The position numbers were made by a program, and so were the translations under genes. The notes under the pieces are model-generated. The model did not search any database. It saw nothing but the letters and a program-made list of their open reading frames with translations, and was not told where the DNA came from. Source: Rhizobium sp. (GTDB lineage: Bacteria; Pseudomonadota; Alphaproteobacteria; Rhizobiales; Rhizobiaceae). Taken from it: a DNA stretch of 64,000 nt. The stretch's first letter is position 1. The number at the start of each line of letters is the position of its first letter. Below are positions 8,100 through 16,389 of the stretch, one piece after another. The DNA lies in contig JAQGJP010000104.1 in the NCBI GenBank assembly GCA_028290545.1, positions 62,001-126,000 on the forward strand, read 5' to 3'.

Positions 8100-9362
8100 G
8101 TGGTCCAATCTGTTAACGCCGCATGTTCATCCCACGCATACCGCTACCCCATGCAACGTAAGCTCGATCTTCGCACAGGCAAGACAGTCTGGCTGGCCTA
8201 TCGCGCGCCGTCCGTGCCGGCCGATAACCTGACCCGCGATATCCAATGCGACGTGCTTGTCGTCGGCATGGGCATCAGCGGCGCAATGATCGCCGAGGCT
8301 TTGACCGCAGCAGGTCATTCCGTGGTCGCCGTCGATCGCCGTAGACCGATGGCCGGCTCGACATCGGCGACGACGGCGCTGGTGCAGTACGAGATTGACC
8401 AGCCGCTGACCGTCTTGACGCGGCAGGTCGGCGCGGACAAAGCCCGACGTGCCTGGCGGCGCTCGCGATTGGCGGTCTCGAACCTGCATGGTCGGATCGC
8501 CGATCTTGAATTGAATTGCAGGGCCGGGCTACGCCCTTCCCTCTATCTTGCCGGCAACGCAATGACGCCATCCGATCTGAAGGCGGAATCGGCTGCGCGT
8601 CGGGCCATCGGCATCAACTGTCGCTACCTTACCCGATCAGCGGTGATGGACGAATTTGGCATCGACCGCGAAGCCGCCATTCTCAGCCAGGGCAATATCG
8701 CCCTTGATCCTCGCAAGCTGACTGCGGGAATGCTGTTGCACGCCAGGGAACGCGGCGCTCGACTTTACCAGCACGTGGAGGTGACGGATATCGAAAGCGG
8801 TTCGGGCGGCGTGACGGCGCAAACCAGCTCCGGCGCGGTTATTCGCAGCCGGTATCTCGTGCTTGCCACCGGTTACGAATTGCTGGACATGGTGCCTTTG
8901 AAGAAACATCGGATCATCTCGACCTGGGCGATGGCAACGAGACCGCAGCCCAAGGCGATCTGGCCGCGGCAGGCCTTCATCTGGGAAGCGTCCGATCCCT
9001 ATCTCTATCTGCGCGCGACGCATGATGGCAGGGTCATCTGCGGCGGCGAGGATGAGGAGTTTGCCGACGAGGATAAGCGCGATGCGCTTATGTCGCGCAA
9101 GGTTGAAGCAATCCGGAAAAAGCTGTCGCAGCTGCTGCCCCATATCGACACCACACCGGACCACGCCTGGGCCGGCTCTTTCGGCGCGACCGATACGGGC
9201 CTGCCCTATATCGGCGCGATCCCCCACCATCCCCGCATGCTGGCGGTCATGGGCTATGGCGGCAATGGCATTACCTATTCGCAGCTCGCCTCGGAAATCA
9301 TCACCACCACATTGGCGGGGAAAGCCGATGCCGACGCCGATCTTTTTGCTTTCGATCCATGA
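8100..9362 (+). CDS. FAD-dependent oxidoreductase (DAO family)
   Basis: The 420-residue protein carries an FAD-binding Rossmann motif VVGMGISGAMIAEAL near residue 55, followed by VVAVDRR where the acidic residue binds ribose. The second flavin motif LVLATGYE appears near 260, and the C-terminal GLPYIGAIPHHPRM plus GYGGNGITYSQLA is typical of DAO/glycine-oxidase-like enzymes. The substrate is unknown; amines or amino acids are usual for the family. The GTG at 8100 follows GGAGG at 8087-8091 with good spacing, so I prefer it over the ATG at 8151. The gene is divergent from the 79-aa stress gene. Confidence 0.85.
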   Translation: MVQSVNAACSSHAYRYPMQRKLDLRTGKTVWLAYRAPSVPADNLTRDIQCDVLVVGMGISGAMIAEALTAAGHSVVAVDRRRPMAGSTSATTALVQYEIDQPLTVLTRQVGADKARRAWRRSRLAVSNLHGRIADLELNCRAGLRPSLYLAGNAMTPSDLKAESAARRAIGINCRYLTRSAVMDEFGIDREAAILSQGNIALDPRKLTAGMLLHARERGARLYQHVEVTDIESGSGGVTAQTSSGAVIRSRYLVLATGYELLDMVPLKKHRIISTWAMATRPQPKAIWPRQAFIWEASDPYLYLRATHDGRVICGGEDEEFADEDKRDALMSRKVEAIRKKLSQLLPHIDTTPDHAWAGSFGATDTGLPYIGAIPHHPRMLAVMGYGGNGITYSQLASEIITTTLAGKADADADLFAFDP

Positions 9363-9390
9363 CCGCATGCTCTAAGCCGACGCCATGCTT

Positions 9391-9407
9391 TTCGGAACTT
9401 TTCCGAA
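9391..9407. repeat. Short perfect inverted repeat
   Basis: TTCGGAA (9391-9397), three bases, TTCCGAA (9401-9407), between the oxidoreductase stop and the transglutaminase start. Could be an operator or a weak terminator; there is no T-run. Confidence 0.4.
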
Positions 9408-9458
9408 TCGACCATTGATCGGGTATGCTCCCGATCGATGCCGTCCGAGGAATATGCG

Positions 9459-10394
9459 ATGCCGATCTTTTCAGTGCGGCACATTACCGAATATCGCTAT
9501 CGCCAGCCGGTGAAGTTCGGCGAGCATCGGCTGCTGTTCCGACCACGCGACAGCTATGACCAGCGGCTCCTGGAAGCCACGCTGATCGTCGAACCTGAGC
9601 CCGCCAGCATCCGCTGGATCCATGATGTGTTCGGCAATTGCGTCGCCATCATCCGCATTTCGCGCAAGTCGCCGGTGCTGCGGTTCGAGACTCAGATTCG
9701 GCTGGACCACACGGCTGACTCCATCGAATTCAAGATCGAGGACAAGGCGCTCACCTATCCCTTCGTCTATGATCCGGAAGAGATGAGCGACCTCAAACCG
9801 ACGATGGAGCGGCATTATCCGGATCAGGCCGACGAAATCGGCCGCTGGGCGAAGCAGTTTCTGAAACCCAAGGGACCCACCGACACCGGCCACCTGCTGA
9901 TGACGATGTGCTACGCGGTCCGCGAAAGCTTCATCTATTCGCGGCGCTCTGAAGAAGGAACGCAATCGCCCTTGAAGACATTGCAGTCGCGCAAAGGCAC
10001 TTGCCGCGACTTCGCACTGCTGATGATGGAGGGCGCGCGTTCGCTCGGCCTCGCGGCGCGCTTCGTCTCCGGCTACGTCTATGTTCCGGACCGCGACGGC
10101 TCGATGACACGCGGCGGCGGCTCGACCCATGCCTGGTGTCAGATCTACCTTCCGGGCGCAGGCTGGGTGGAGTTCGACCCGACCAATGGCATTGTCGGCA
10201 ATCGCGACCTGATCCGCGTTGCCGTTGCCCGCGATCCGTCGCAGGCCATACCCCTGTACGGCAGCTACAGCGGCAGAGCGGAAGACTTCGATGATATGAG
10301 TGTGCAGGTCAATGTCACGACACATCAAAATGACGGAGAAATCCACGACATTGACATTCCCGTCGTGGAACGGTCAGCGGTGCAGCGAGTTTAG
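9459..10394 (+). CDS. Transglutaminase-like cysteine protease-fold protein
   Basis: The 311-residue protein has an N-terminal bacterial transglutaminase domain (PF08379-like, residues 1-85, opening with FSVRHITEYRY) and a transglutaminase core (about 150-245). The triad is intact: Cys182 in KGTCRDFA, His224 in STHAWCQIY and Asp240 in VEFDPTNG. Such bacterial proteins are thought to be peptidases or amidases acting on peptides or cell-wall links; no substrate is known here. I choose the ATG at 9459, which follows GAGG with eight bases of spacing, over an ATG at 9438. A second, divergent transglutaminase gene follows 29 bases downstream, probably in the same operon. Confidence 0.88.
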   Translation: MPIFSVRHITEYRYRQPVKFGEHRLLFRPRDSYDQRLLEATLIVEPEPASIRWIHDVFGNCVAIIRISRKSPVLRFETQIRLDHTADSIEFKIEDKALTYPFVYDPEEMSDLKPTMERHYPDQADEIGRWAKQFLKPKGPTDTGHLLMTMCYAVRESFIYSRRSEEGTQSPLKTLQSRKGTCRDFALLMMEGARSLGLAARFVSGYVYVPDRDGSMTRGGGSTHAWCQIYLPGAGWVEFDPTNGIVGNRDLIRVAVARDPSQAIPLYGSYSGRAEDFDDMSVQVNVTTHQNDGEIHDIDIPVVERSAVQRV

Positions 10395-10423
10395 AAAAGG
10401 AATTCGCACACAAGGAACGCACG

Positions 10424-11245
10424 GTGAAAATACACGCTGGTTTTACGCTGGGCTTCGAATGCCTCCAGCCCACCCCGATGTTACTGGTTTTGAATATTCA
10501 TCCATCCAGACGGATCGATTTGCTGACCGAGCAAGTCCTTACTTTCAATCAGGCCATCGATGCCTGGAATTACACGGACAGCTTCGGAAATGCGTGCACC
10601 AGGATTGTCGCTCCGCCCGGCGTGACCACGGTATCGAGCGATTTCGAGATTTACGACACCGGCCAGCCGGATATCGTACCGGTTGACGCGGTCCAGCACG
10701 ATATCAAGGACCTGCCGGACGAGGTGCTGCAATTCCTGCTCGGCAGCCGCTATTGCGATACCGATCGCATGGGTGATTTCGCCTGGCAGAATTTTGCCAA
10801 TACGCCGCTGGGTTGGCCGCGGGTTCAGGCGATCCTGGATTTTGTCCACAATCACATTGATTTCGATTACCAGAATGCGGATTCGCATCGCACGGCGCAT
10901 GGCGGCTACACGGATCGAACCGGTGTCTGCCGCGATTTTTCCCATCTTGCGATCACGCTTTGCCGTTGCATGAACATTCCGGCCCGTTATTGTACCGGCT
11001 ATCTCGGTGACATCGGCGTCCCGGCGGTGCCTGACCCCATGGATTTCAGCGCCTGGTCCGAAGTCTATCTCGGCGGTCATTGGCACACGATCGATGCCCG
11101 CCACAACACGCCCCGCATTGGCCGCATCCTGATGGCAACCGGCCGCGACGCTACGGATGTCGCCCTGTCGACCAGCTTCGGATCCAGCACGCTGGTTCAA
11201 TTCGACGTCGTGACGGAGGAGATCGAGGAAGGAAAGGCCGCGTAG
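10424..11245 (+). CDS. Second transglutaminase-like protein, altered triad
   Basis: The 273-residue protein has a transglutaminase core at about 110-230. Cys169 lies in GVCRDFSHLA and Asp224 in HTIDARHN. The position normally occupied by His before the AW pair is Ser209 (DFSAWSEVYL). The same replacement is, to my recollection, seen in other rhizobial members, so a neighbouring residue such as the His in GGHWH may substitute, or the protein may not be a classical enzyme. The start is a GTG at 10424 preceded by AAGGAA. It sits directly after the first transglutaminase, and the pair is likely to act on the same peptide material. Confidence 0.85.
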   Translation: MKIHAGFTLGFECLQPTPMLLVLNIHPSRRIDLLTEQVLTFNQAIDAWNYTDSFGNACTRIVAPPGVTTVSSDFEIYDTGQPDIVPVDAVQHDIKDLPDEVLQFLLGSRYCDTDRMGDFAWQNFANTPLGWPRVQAILDFVHNHIDFDYQNADSHRTAHGGYTDRTGVCRDFSHLAITLCRCMNIPARYCTGYLGDIGVPAVPDPMDFSAWSEVYLGGHWHTIDARHNTPRIGRILMATGRDATDVALSTSFGSSTLVQFDVVTEEIEEGKAA

Positions 11246-11266
11246 ACCTTAAGCGGCCAATCTGGA

Positions 11267-11560
11267 TTATCCTGCACGAGTATTGTCGTTGCTGGACGCG
11301 GAGACCAGGTTTTCGACCGACACGACGCCGGCGACCCTTGAAGCGATATCCTCCGCGATCGTCACCTCCTCCGGAAATGCCACCGTGCCCTGAAGCACGA
11401 TCTGCGTGCCGACCGATGTGACCGTAATATTCGTCGCATCAAGATCTCCTGCACGCGCCAGCGCTTCGGCGACCCGGGTTTCGGCCGCCGGTCCCGGATT
11501 GGCGTCCATATCGACGGTGGATACGTCTGCACCGTAAAATGTCTGGGGTTTGAATACCAT
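11267..11560 (-). CDS. BON-domain protein
   Basis: The 97-residue protein is essentially a single BON domain (about 25-90), the fold that binds lipid or other envelope surfaces in OsmY-like proteins. The pattern is visible in ETRVAEALARAGDLDATNI, VTSVGTQIVLQGTVAFPEE and the closing VAGVVSVENLV. There is no signal peptide, so it may stay in the cytoplasm. The ATG at 11560 has GAGG eight bases upstream; the in-frame ATG two codons earlier lies too close to it. A variant EcfG-like motif lies at 11597-11622. OsmY-like proteins are stress induced, which fits the region. Confidence 0.85.
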   Translation of the reverse strand: MVFKPQTFYGADVSTVDMDANPGPAAETRVAEALARAGDLDATNITVTSVGTQIVLQGTVAFPEEVTIAEDIASRVAGVVSVENLVSASSNDNTRAG

Positions 11561-11596
11561 TTTCATTTTCCTCGTTACAATTGCTGCCTGCTGGGA

Positions 11597-11622
11597 AACA
11601 GTCGATCTGGAGTGTTTGTTCC
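11597..11622 (-). promoter_or_regulatory. Possible EcfG-type promoter (variant -10)
   Basis: On the minus strand GGAAC (11622-11618), 17 bases, TGTT (11600-11597), 37 bases before the BON gene start. One mismatch in the -10 element. Confidence 0.35.
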
Positions 11623-11649
11623 ACCGGCTGCCGAGAGCACAACCGCCCG

Positions 11650-11674
11650 GGAACAATGACGCTTCAATGTCGTT
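11650..11674 (+). promoter_or_regulatory. EcfG-type promoter
   Basis: GGAAC (11650-11654), 16 bases, CGTT (11671-11674), 30 bases before the ATG at 11705. Exact match. Confidence 0.72.
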
Positions 11675-11704
11675 CGACAGTTGAATGAGGTGAAGGAGAG
11701 TTCG

Positions 11705-11911
11705 ATGAACAAGACGACGATTGAAAAGGATGCGAGAGGCCAGTTCGCGCCAAGTCAGGCGGATCGCAAAAATGATGGTGTCATCAGTGCCATACCGACC
11801 AAGGTTACCGGCGAAGTGGACGCAACGGTCAATAAATGGGGCGACAAGGAAAATCCCCCCAAAGATTGGGACTTGAATTTCAATGAAAACCAACCCCGCA
11901 AGGACAGGTGA
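11705..11911 (+). CDS. Small hydrophilic hypothetical protein (68 aa)
   Basis: The product begins MNKTTIEKDARGQF and is rich in K, D, N and P, with no hydrophobic segment. It looks intrinsically disordered. I place the start at 11705 because GGAGAG precedes it; an ATG at 11681 would add eight residues. No family is recognised. An exact EcfG-type promoter and a following hairpin make it a self-contained stress gene, with disorder reminiscent of hydrophilin-type protectants (inference). Confidence 0.65.
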   Translation: MNKTTIEKDARGQFAPSQADRKNDGVISAIPTKVTGEVDATVNKWGDKENPPKDWDLNFNENQPRKDR

Positions 11912-11930
11912 GGCAATCCTCGCCTGTCCT
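11901..11930. terminator. Bidirectional hairpin between convergent genes
   Basis: AGGACAGG pairs with CCTGTCCT, extended inward by GAGG/CCTC, overlapping the last codons of the 68-aa gene and lying 14 bases before the SDR stop. Confidence 0.6.
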
Positions 11931-11943
11931 CAGCCGAGCAATT

Positions 11944-12900
11944 TCAGTAGCCGCCAATGACCGGCAGAATCTCGCCCGTGATGTAGCTCGAGCATTGGGC
12001 AGAGGCGAGGAACACATAGGCCGGAGCCAGCTCCTCCGGCTGGGCCGGACGCTTCATCGGCACGGAACTGCCGAATTTCGCGACGTCCTCAGCCTGCTTG
12101 TCGGAAGGATTCAACGGAGTCCAGACCGGGCCCGGCGCCACCGCATTGACGCGAATGCCGCGTGAAATCAGGTTGGATGCCAGAGACTTCGTGAAGGCGT
12201 GAATGCCGCCCTTGGTCATGGCGTAGTCGAGAAGTTCGGCGCTGCCCTGCAGACCGACCACCGAACCGGTGTTGACGATGGCCGCCCCGCTCCGAAGCTG
12301 CGGCACTGCCGCCTGCGCCATGTTGAAATAGCCGTAGAGATTGGTTTTCAGCGTCTCGTCGAAATGCTCGAAGGACAGATCTTCGATCCTCTTGGAATGC
12401 ACCTGGAAGGCGGCATTGTTGACCAGAACATCAAGATGTCCGAACGCCTTGATTGTCGCTTCGACCACGCCGCGGCAATAGTCGGGATCACGCACATCGC
12501 CCTTGCTGACGATGCATTTACGGCCCTCGGCTTCGACCGCCTGCTTGGTGCGTCGCGCATCCTTATCCTCGCCGATGTGGCAGATGACGATATCGGCCCC
12601 CTCGCGGGCAAAGAGAATGGCAACGGCTCTGCCAATGCCCGAGTCGCCGCCGGTGATAATCGCCGCCTTGCCCTCGAGCTTGCCGGATCCTTTGTAAAAT
12701 GGTGCGTCATACATCGGCGCAGGATCGAGCTTCGCCTCATTGCCGGGCTTCGGCTGGTGCTGCTCCGGGAATGGCGGCACGGGGTACTGGCGGGCACCGG
12801 CCTGCATTGCGCTTTCGTTCTCAGACGGCGCCTCGCTGTCGGCCTTTGCGACTTCTTTCTGAATATCGCGCTGGCGTTCGATGGTTCCTCCACGGGGCAT
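11944..12900 (-). CDS. SDR oxidoreductase (YghA/GsiB-neighbour stress type)
   Basis: The 318-residue protein is a classical short-chain dehydrogenase with an N-terminal extension of about 75 residues containing PPFPEQHQPKPG, as in E. coli YghA and B. subtilis YhxD/YdaD general-stress proteins. The NAD(P) motif is TGGDSGIGRA (near 84-93), then VNNAA near 165, and the catalytic Ser-Tyr-Lys are in NTGSVVG and DYAMTKGG. The exact substrate is not known; a small aldehyde or ketone is likely. The start follows GAGGA. It lies 27 bases after a proline-rich gene and probably shares its transcript. Confidence 0.9.
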   Translation of the reverse strand: MPRGGTIERQRDIQKEVAKADSEAPSENESAMQAGARQYPVPPFPEQHQPKPGNEAKLDPAPMYDAPFYKGSGKLEGKAAIITGGDSGIGRAVAILFAREGADIVICHIGEDKDARRTKQAVEAEGRKCIVSKGDVRDPDYCRGVVEATIKAFGHLDVLVNNAAFQVHSKRIEDLSFEHFDETLKTNLYGYFNMAQAAVPQLRSGAAIVNTGSVVGLQGSAELLDYAMTKGGIHAFTKSLASNLISRGIRVNAVAPGPVWTPLNPSDKQAEDVAKFGSSVPMKRPAQPEELAPAYVFLASAQCSSYITGEILPVIGGY

Positions 12901-12927
12901 GGCGTTTTCCTCGTTGTTAGAGACAAG

Positions 12928-13080
12928 TTATTGCAGGATGGGCGGGTTCCTGGTCTCGTCAGGGTTTGGCAGCGGCTCCTCGTCCGGAAGCCTGTCCGGC
13001 TCCGGTTCCTTGACCGGGGGATCGGGTGGGATGATCGGCGGCGGCACCGGTTCGATGGGTATGATCTGGGTACTGAGCAT
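12928..13080 (-). CDS. Small proline-rich protein (50 aa)
   Basis: The product begins MLSTQIIPIEPVPPP and consists largely of P, E, D and I, so it should be extended or disordered. The ATG at 13080 follows GGGAG at a good distance; an upstream in-frame ATG at 13122 is less likely. No family is recognised. It precedes the SDR gene by 27 bases. A GGAAC element with a variant -10 lies at 13104-13128. No signal peptide is evident. Confidence 0.55.
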   Translation of the reverse strand: MLSTQIIPIEPVPPPIIPPDPPVKEPEPDRLPDEEPLPNPDETRNPPILQ

Positions 13081-13103
13081 GGATTTTCTCCCTTCCCGGT
13101 CAA

Positions 13104-13128
13104 AACCGATTGCGACAGTCATTGTTCC
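13104..13128 (-). promoter_or_regulatory. Possible EcfG-type promoter (variant -10)
   Basis: On the minus strand GGAAC (13128-13124), 16 bases, GGTT (13107-13104). One mismatch; 24 bases before the proline-rich gene, which is followed by the SDR gene. Confidence 0.4.
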
Positions 13129-13274
13129 AAAAGAAACTGCTGCGGAAACGCCATGCCTTACGAATTCAATGGAACATTTCGGTTAGAAATCTTATTAGGA
13201 ACGAAAGCTTTGGGAAAGTTCGATACAATATACTCAGCTAATATTGCCAGCGAGTCTGCGTTGATAGGTAAGCA

Positions 13275-13757
13275 ATGAAGAAGAAAGCGAAACTGATAGA
13301 GTTGGCCCACAAAGAAGGCGTACTCCAGCAGGTCGCTGCGTTGCCCTACCGGTTCCGCACCAACGGCAAAATCGATTTTCTCATCATTACCTCGCGCCGG
13401 ACGAAACGACTGATCGTACCCAAGGGTTGGCCCATCGCCGGCACGCCCGATTGCGACGCGGCGGCGATCGAGGCCGAGGAGGAAGCGGGTGTGCGAGGCA
13501 ATATAGGCAATCAGCCGATCGGCAGCTTTTCCTACGTGAAAGACTTCAGCGACGTTCTGATTCCGGTGATCGCGAATGTCTTCCCCCTCAGGGTGAAAAA
13601 GGTCAAATCCCACTGGAAGGAAAGGGCGAGACGCAAGCGCAAATGGATGTCCGCCGCCAAGGCGGCCGCCGTCCTGAGCGACCGCGGGCTTGCCGAACTG
13701 GTAATGCTTGCAAGCGTGATGCTGGAAAAGCATTCCGGCAGGACAGTGGTCGCCTGA
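13275..13757 (+). CDS. NUDIX hydrolase, diphosphoinositol-phosphohydrolase-like
   Basis: NUDIX enzymes cleave nucleoside diphosphates linked to another group, such as dinucleoside polyphosphates. The 160-residue protein has the PKGW start of the box (residues 49-52) typical of the DIPP/MutT-like branch. The core EAEEEAG keeps the metal-binding glutamates. However, the first Glu of the box is Thr and the Arg before the core is Ile, so the box is non-canonical. The C-terminal half has KSHWKERARRKRKWM, a basic segment common in rhizobial homologues. The start at 13275 has only a weak ribosome site. Confidence 0.82.
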   Translation: MKKKAKLIELAHKEGVLQQVAALPYRFRTNGKIDFLIITSRRTKRLIVPKGWPIAGTPDCDAAAIEAEEEAGVRGNIGNQPIGSFSYVKDFSDVLIPVIANVFPLRVKKVKSHWKERARRKRKWMSAAKAAAVLSDRGLAELVMLASVMLEKHSGRTVVA

Positions 13758-13763
13758 GAAGCG

Positions 13764-14024
13764 TCAAACTGATGATTTTTTCTCGGCCGCAACTCTTGCC
13801 TTCGCAGCACCCAGAATAGAACGGATCTCCGCTGCCCGCGCCGCCTCGAAGGCATAGGCCTCCGATGGAACGACGCCGGGATCTTCCTCGCCATCCATGA
13901 ATATGGTTTCATCCTTCAGCTTGGCATTGAGCGTATTCGGACCGCCGGAAAGCAACGCGGCCAGTACCGAGATGAGGATTTCACGCTGGGCACTCAGCCG
14001 GCCCTCGAGCTCGTCAACGGTCAT
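13764..14024 (-). CDS. Small protein cotranscribed with the histidine kinase
   Basis: The 86-residue protein begins MTVDELEGRLSAQRE and is predicted helical at both ends, with an acidic centre (DGEEDPG). No family is recognised. The ATG follows GGAGA that overlaps the stop region of the kinase gene, so the two are translationally coupled. A small helical partner encoded directly after a kinase could be a regulator of it, but that is inference from position. Confidence 0.65.
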   Translation of the reverse strand: MTVDELEGRLSAQREILISVLAALLSGGPNTLNAKLKDETIFMDGEEDPGVVPSEAYAFEAARAAEIRSILGAAKARVAAEKKSSV

Positions 14025-14036
14025 GATCTGTCTCCA

Positions 14037-15605
14037 TCACGCAGCGTTCCGCGTAGTGTTGATATTGCGTTCATCGGCTGGCCGCAACGGAAAGGTCAGA
14101 ATGAAGGTTAGGCCTCGTCCGCTTTCGAAGCTATAGCGCCCCCCGATCTGGCCCACGAACCCAGTGATCAGCTTGCTGCCCATGCCCTTCTTGCCATCGA
14201 CTTCCATGCCCGGGCCATTGTCGATAATCCGAAGCGTCGCCGCGGCGCTCCCGCCGGATGCAAGCTCGACCTTGAGACGACCCTTTGCATTATCGTTGAA
14301 AGCATATTTGAATGCATTGGAAATGACTTCGTTGATGATCATGCCGATAGGCAGGACCATATCGCGATCGACCGTGATCGACGAAAGCCGGGTCTCGATC
14401 TCCACCTCGTGAGGATAGCTCTTGGCGATTTCGCTGATCAATCGCTCGATATAGGGGGCGAGTTCGACACGGTCGAACTGATCTGACTGGTAAATATGCT
14501 CATGCACCGCGACCATTGCCGATATCCTGCGCGCCATGTCGTTGCGCACGGCTTCCGGCAACGGCTGCAGGCGGATGAGAGAAGTGACCGCCTGAAGATT
14601 GTTTTTCACCCGGTGGTGAATTTCCCGGAACAGGAAATGATTTCGTTCGACAGCCTGTTCGAGTTCCATATTGCGGGCAGCATAAGCCTGGAGGAGCCAG
14701 GCGACCCAGATCGCGAATCCGACGAGAAGGATGAGCACCGGCAGGCCGAACGCCATTTGCAGCCGGAGCGCCTGCCAGAAAAGCTCCAGCGCTTCATTCC
14801 TTTCAATGCCAGCGGTCGAAATCAGCGGCCAATGGTCGATCTGTCGGTAGCCGACGATTCGCGAGAGGCCATCCGCGGGCGACCTTGCGTTGTGATACGT
14901 GCCCTTGGGCGACTTCGCCATACGCTTGAAAAGCTCGGATTTTCCGATATTCAGCGATTGGCTGAGATCAGGGTGGCGGGCGACGACCCATCCGTCAATG
15001 CGGACCACCGATACCGTCGAGTGCGGGCCCAGTCCAATCGCCGCCCAGAACTCATCCATCTTCGTGGATGGTATGGCGATCGTCGCCAAGCCGTGAAATT
15101 CGCCATTCCGCGTTAAGCGGCGGCCCATGATGAAACCCGCATCGCCGCTCAGCCGCTCCACCAGCCGGGGCGAGATGACAAGTTGCTTGCCGGCCTTCGC
15201 TTCCTTGAAGTAGTCCCTGTCGCTGATATTGATACCGCCGGCCTTGCGGAGGCTGGAGAGCCTAAGATTGCCTGCGCTGTCATAGACCGAGTATTGAAAA
15301 CCTGCCGGCAGATCGCCAACCGCACCTGATATATCCTCGACGGCGGTCAGGGACGCACCGATCGGCCCGTCGCCGATCGCGGTGTCAATGCGGCGGAGGG
15401 CCTGGTCGCTAGCCTCGATCATCCACCCCATATGGGCTGCAACGACGTCGGCGGCCGATTGTGCCTTGGTTTCCCCAGCGGTCAGCGCAGCCTGATAATT
15501 TTGCCAGACGACCATTGAGGCAAGGCTAAGCGCGGCAAGAATAATCACCAATGTCAAAGCGATAGCAGCGCCAGGCTTTGCTATCTTTGCATGCAAGGTC
15601 TCCAC
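14037..15605 (-). CDS. Membrane sensor histidine kinase, HisKA_2 type
   Basis: The 522-residue kinase has a transmembrane helix at about 14-36, a periplasmic dCache-like sensor (about 45-275, containing DGWVVARHPDLSQ), a second helix at about 285-310 and a cytoplasmic kinase. The phosphorylated His is in FREIHHRVKNNLQ (near 330), which is the HisKA_2 box. The ATPase has the N-box NEVISNAFKYAF, then DNGPGM and GMGSKLITG. HisKA_2 and HWE kinases are the usual inputs to the PhyR-EcfG general stress pathway in alphaproteobacteria. The unusual receiver at 16390 lies divergently 0.8 kb away, and could be its partner. Its start is not firmly fixed. Confidence 0.9.
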   Translation of the reverse strand: METLHAKIAKPGAAIALTLVIILAALSLASMVVWQNYQAALTAGETKAQSAADVVAAHMGWMIEASDQALRRIDTAIGDGPIGASLTAVEDISGAVGDLPAGFQYSVYDSAGNLRLSSLRKAGGINISDRDYFKEAKAGKQLVISPRLVERLSGDAGFIMGRRLTRNGEFHGLATIAIPSTKMDEFWAAIGLGPHSTVSVVRIDGWVVARHPDLSQSLNIGKSELFKRMAKSPKGTYHNARSPADGLSRIVGYRQIDHWPLISTAGIERNEALELFWQALRLQMAFGLPVLILLVGFAIWVAWLLQAYAARNMELEQAVERNHFLFREIHHRVKNNLQAVTSLIRLQPLPEAVRNDMARRISAMVAVHEHIYQSDQFDRVELAPYIERLISEIAKSYPHEVEIETRLSSITVDRDMVLPIGMIINEVISNAFKYAFNDNAKGRLKVELASGGSAAATLRIIDNGPGMEVDGKKGMGSKLITGFVGQIGGRYSFESGRGLTFILTFPLRPADERNINTTRNAA

Positions 15606-15885
15606 CGATCAAAACTCCGTTGCTCCGCTCCTGCAGAAGTAGCGTTTGGCAAATTCGGGCGCCTTGCATATGGCAGAGTATTCGCCAGCATGCAAATCGG
15701 AGCATTCCATTTCCTGCTATACAAATCCATAAAAAAATGTCGGCTTGCTCTTATTTGTGGTTACCAACCGATCGATATTCGGATCGTCCGTTGCCTTGCT
15801 TATCGAAAGATCGGTGATTTGCATATTCGGTTTTTGCCATCCGAACTGCTCGATAGCACCCGCTGCAGGCGATTGCTGCATTTGG

Positions 15886-16167
15886 CTACCTGGTCAACGA
15901 CTCGTCGGGCGGTACGTCCTTCGGGTGAATTGTCAGCGGATCATCAATGATCGGGGCAGGAATGATAATGTCCGGATCTGCGGATTTCGATGGCTTGAGA
16001 ACACTGTTGCATCGCCGCAGTTTCTGGCTCATCTCCGCGCCCTTCAGCGTCGGATCCGCCGGTGCGTTGCAGTTATCGATTTTTGCCGCCCATGGTGACG
16101 ACGCAACCGAAAAAAGAGAGACAGCAACCAGAAGACGGCTAGTAAGGTGTTTGGATGGCGTATCCAT
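15886..16167 (-). CDS. Small exported protein of unknown function
   Basis: The 93-residue product begins with a signal peptide: MDTPSKHLTSRLL, a hydrophobic AVSLFSVASSPW, and a probable cleavage after WAA. The mature part has two Cys (DNCNAP and RRCNSV) that could pair, and a proline-rich acidic end. No family is recognised. The start at 16167 follows AAGGAG at eight bases; the frame is open farther upstream but without a better site. A GGAAC-like element lies at 16202-16227. Confidence 0.65.
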   Translation of the reverse strand: MDTPSKHLTSRLLVAVSLFSVASSPWAAKIDNCNAPADPTLKGAEMSQKLRRCNSVLKPSKSADPDIIIPAPIIDDPLTIHPKDVPPDESLTR

Positions 16168-16201
16168 GTCGCACACTCCTTGGTTTCCTCTACCAGAGGA
16201 A

Positions 16202-16227
16202 AACACTTTGCCGCCATTTAACGTTCC
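16202..16227 (-). promoter_or_regulatory. Possible EcfG-type promoter (variant -10)
   Basis: On the minus strand GGAAC (16227-16223), 17 bases, TGTT (16205-16202), 35 bases before the exported 93-aa protein. Confidence 0.3.
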
Positions 16228-16389
16228 ATAAAGGCGAAGGCCCAACACATCTGCAAATCCCTTAACTCTTAGCCAACAATGTCGCAATCGACCTGTGATT
16301 GGGCTGGTAAACTCGCAGAAAATCCCCATATTAGGTTGTATGCATGGTTCTCTTGGCGAACGCTGATAAGACTGAGCGGAGGAACGAGG

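Noticed and set aside
9394-9417. GGAAC before the first transglutaminase as a possible EcfG promoter
   Set aside because: No CGTT or close variant occurs at 16 or 17 bases; the GGAAC is part of a perfect inverted repeat.
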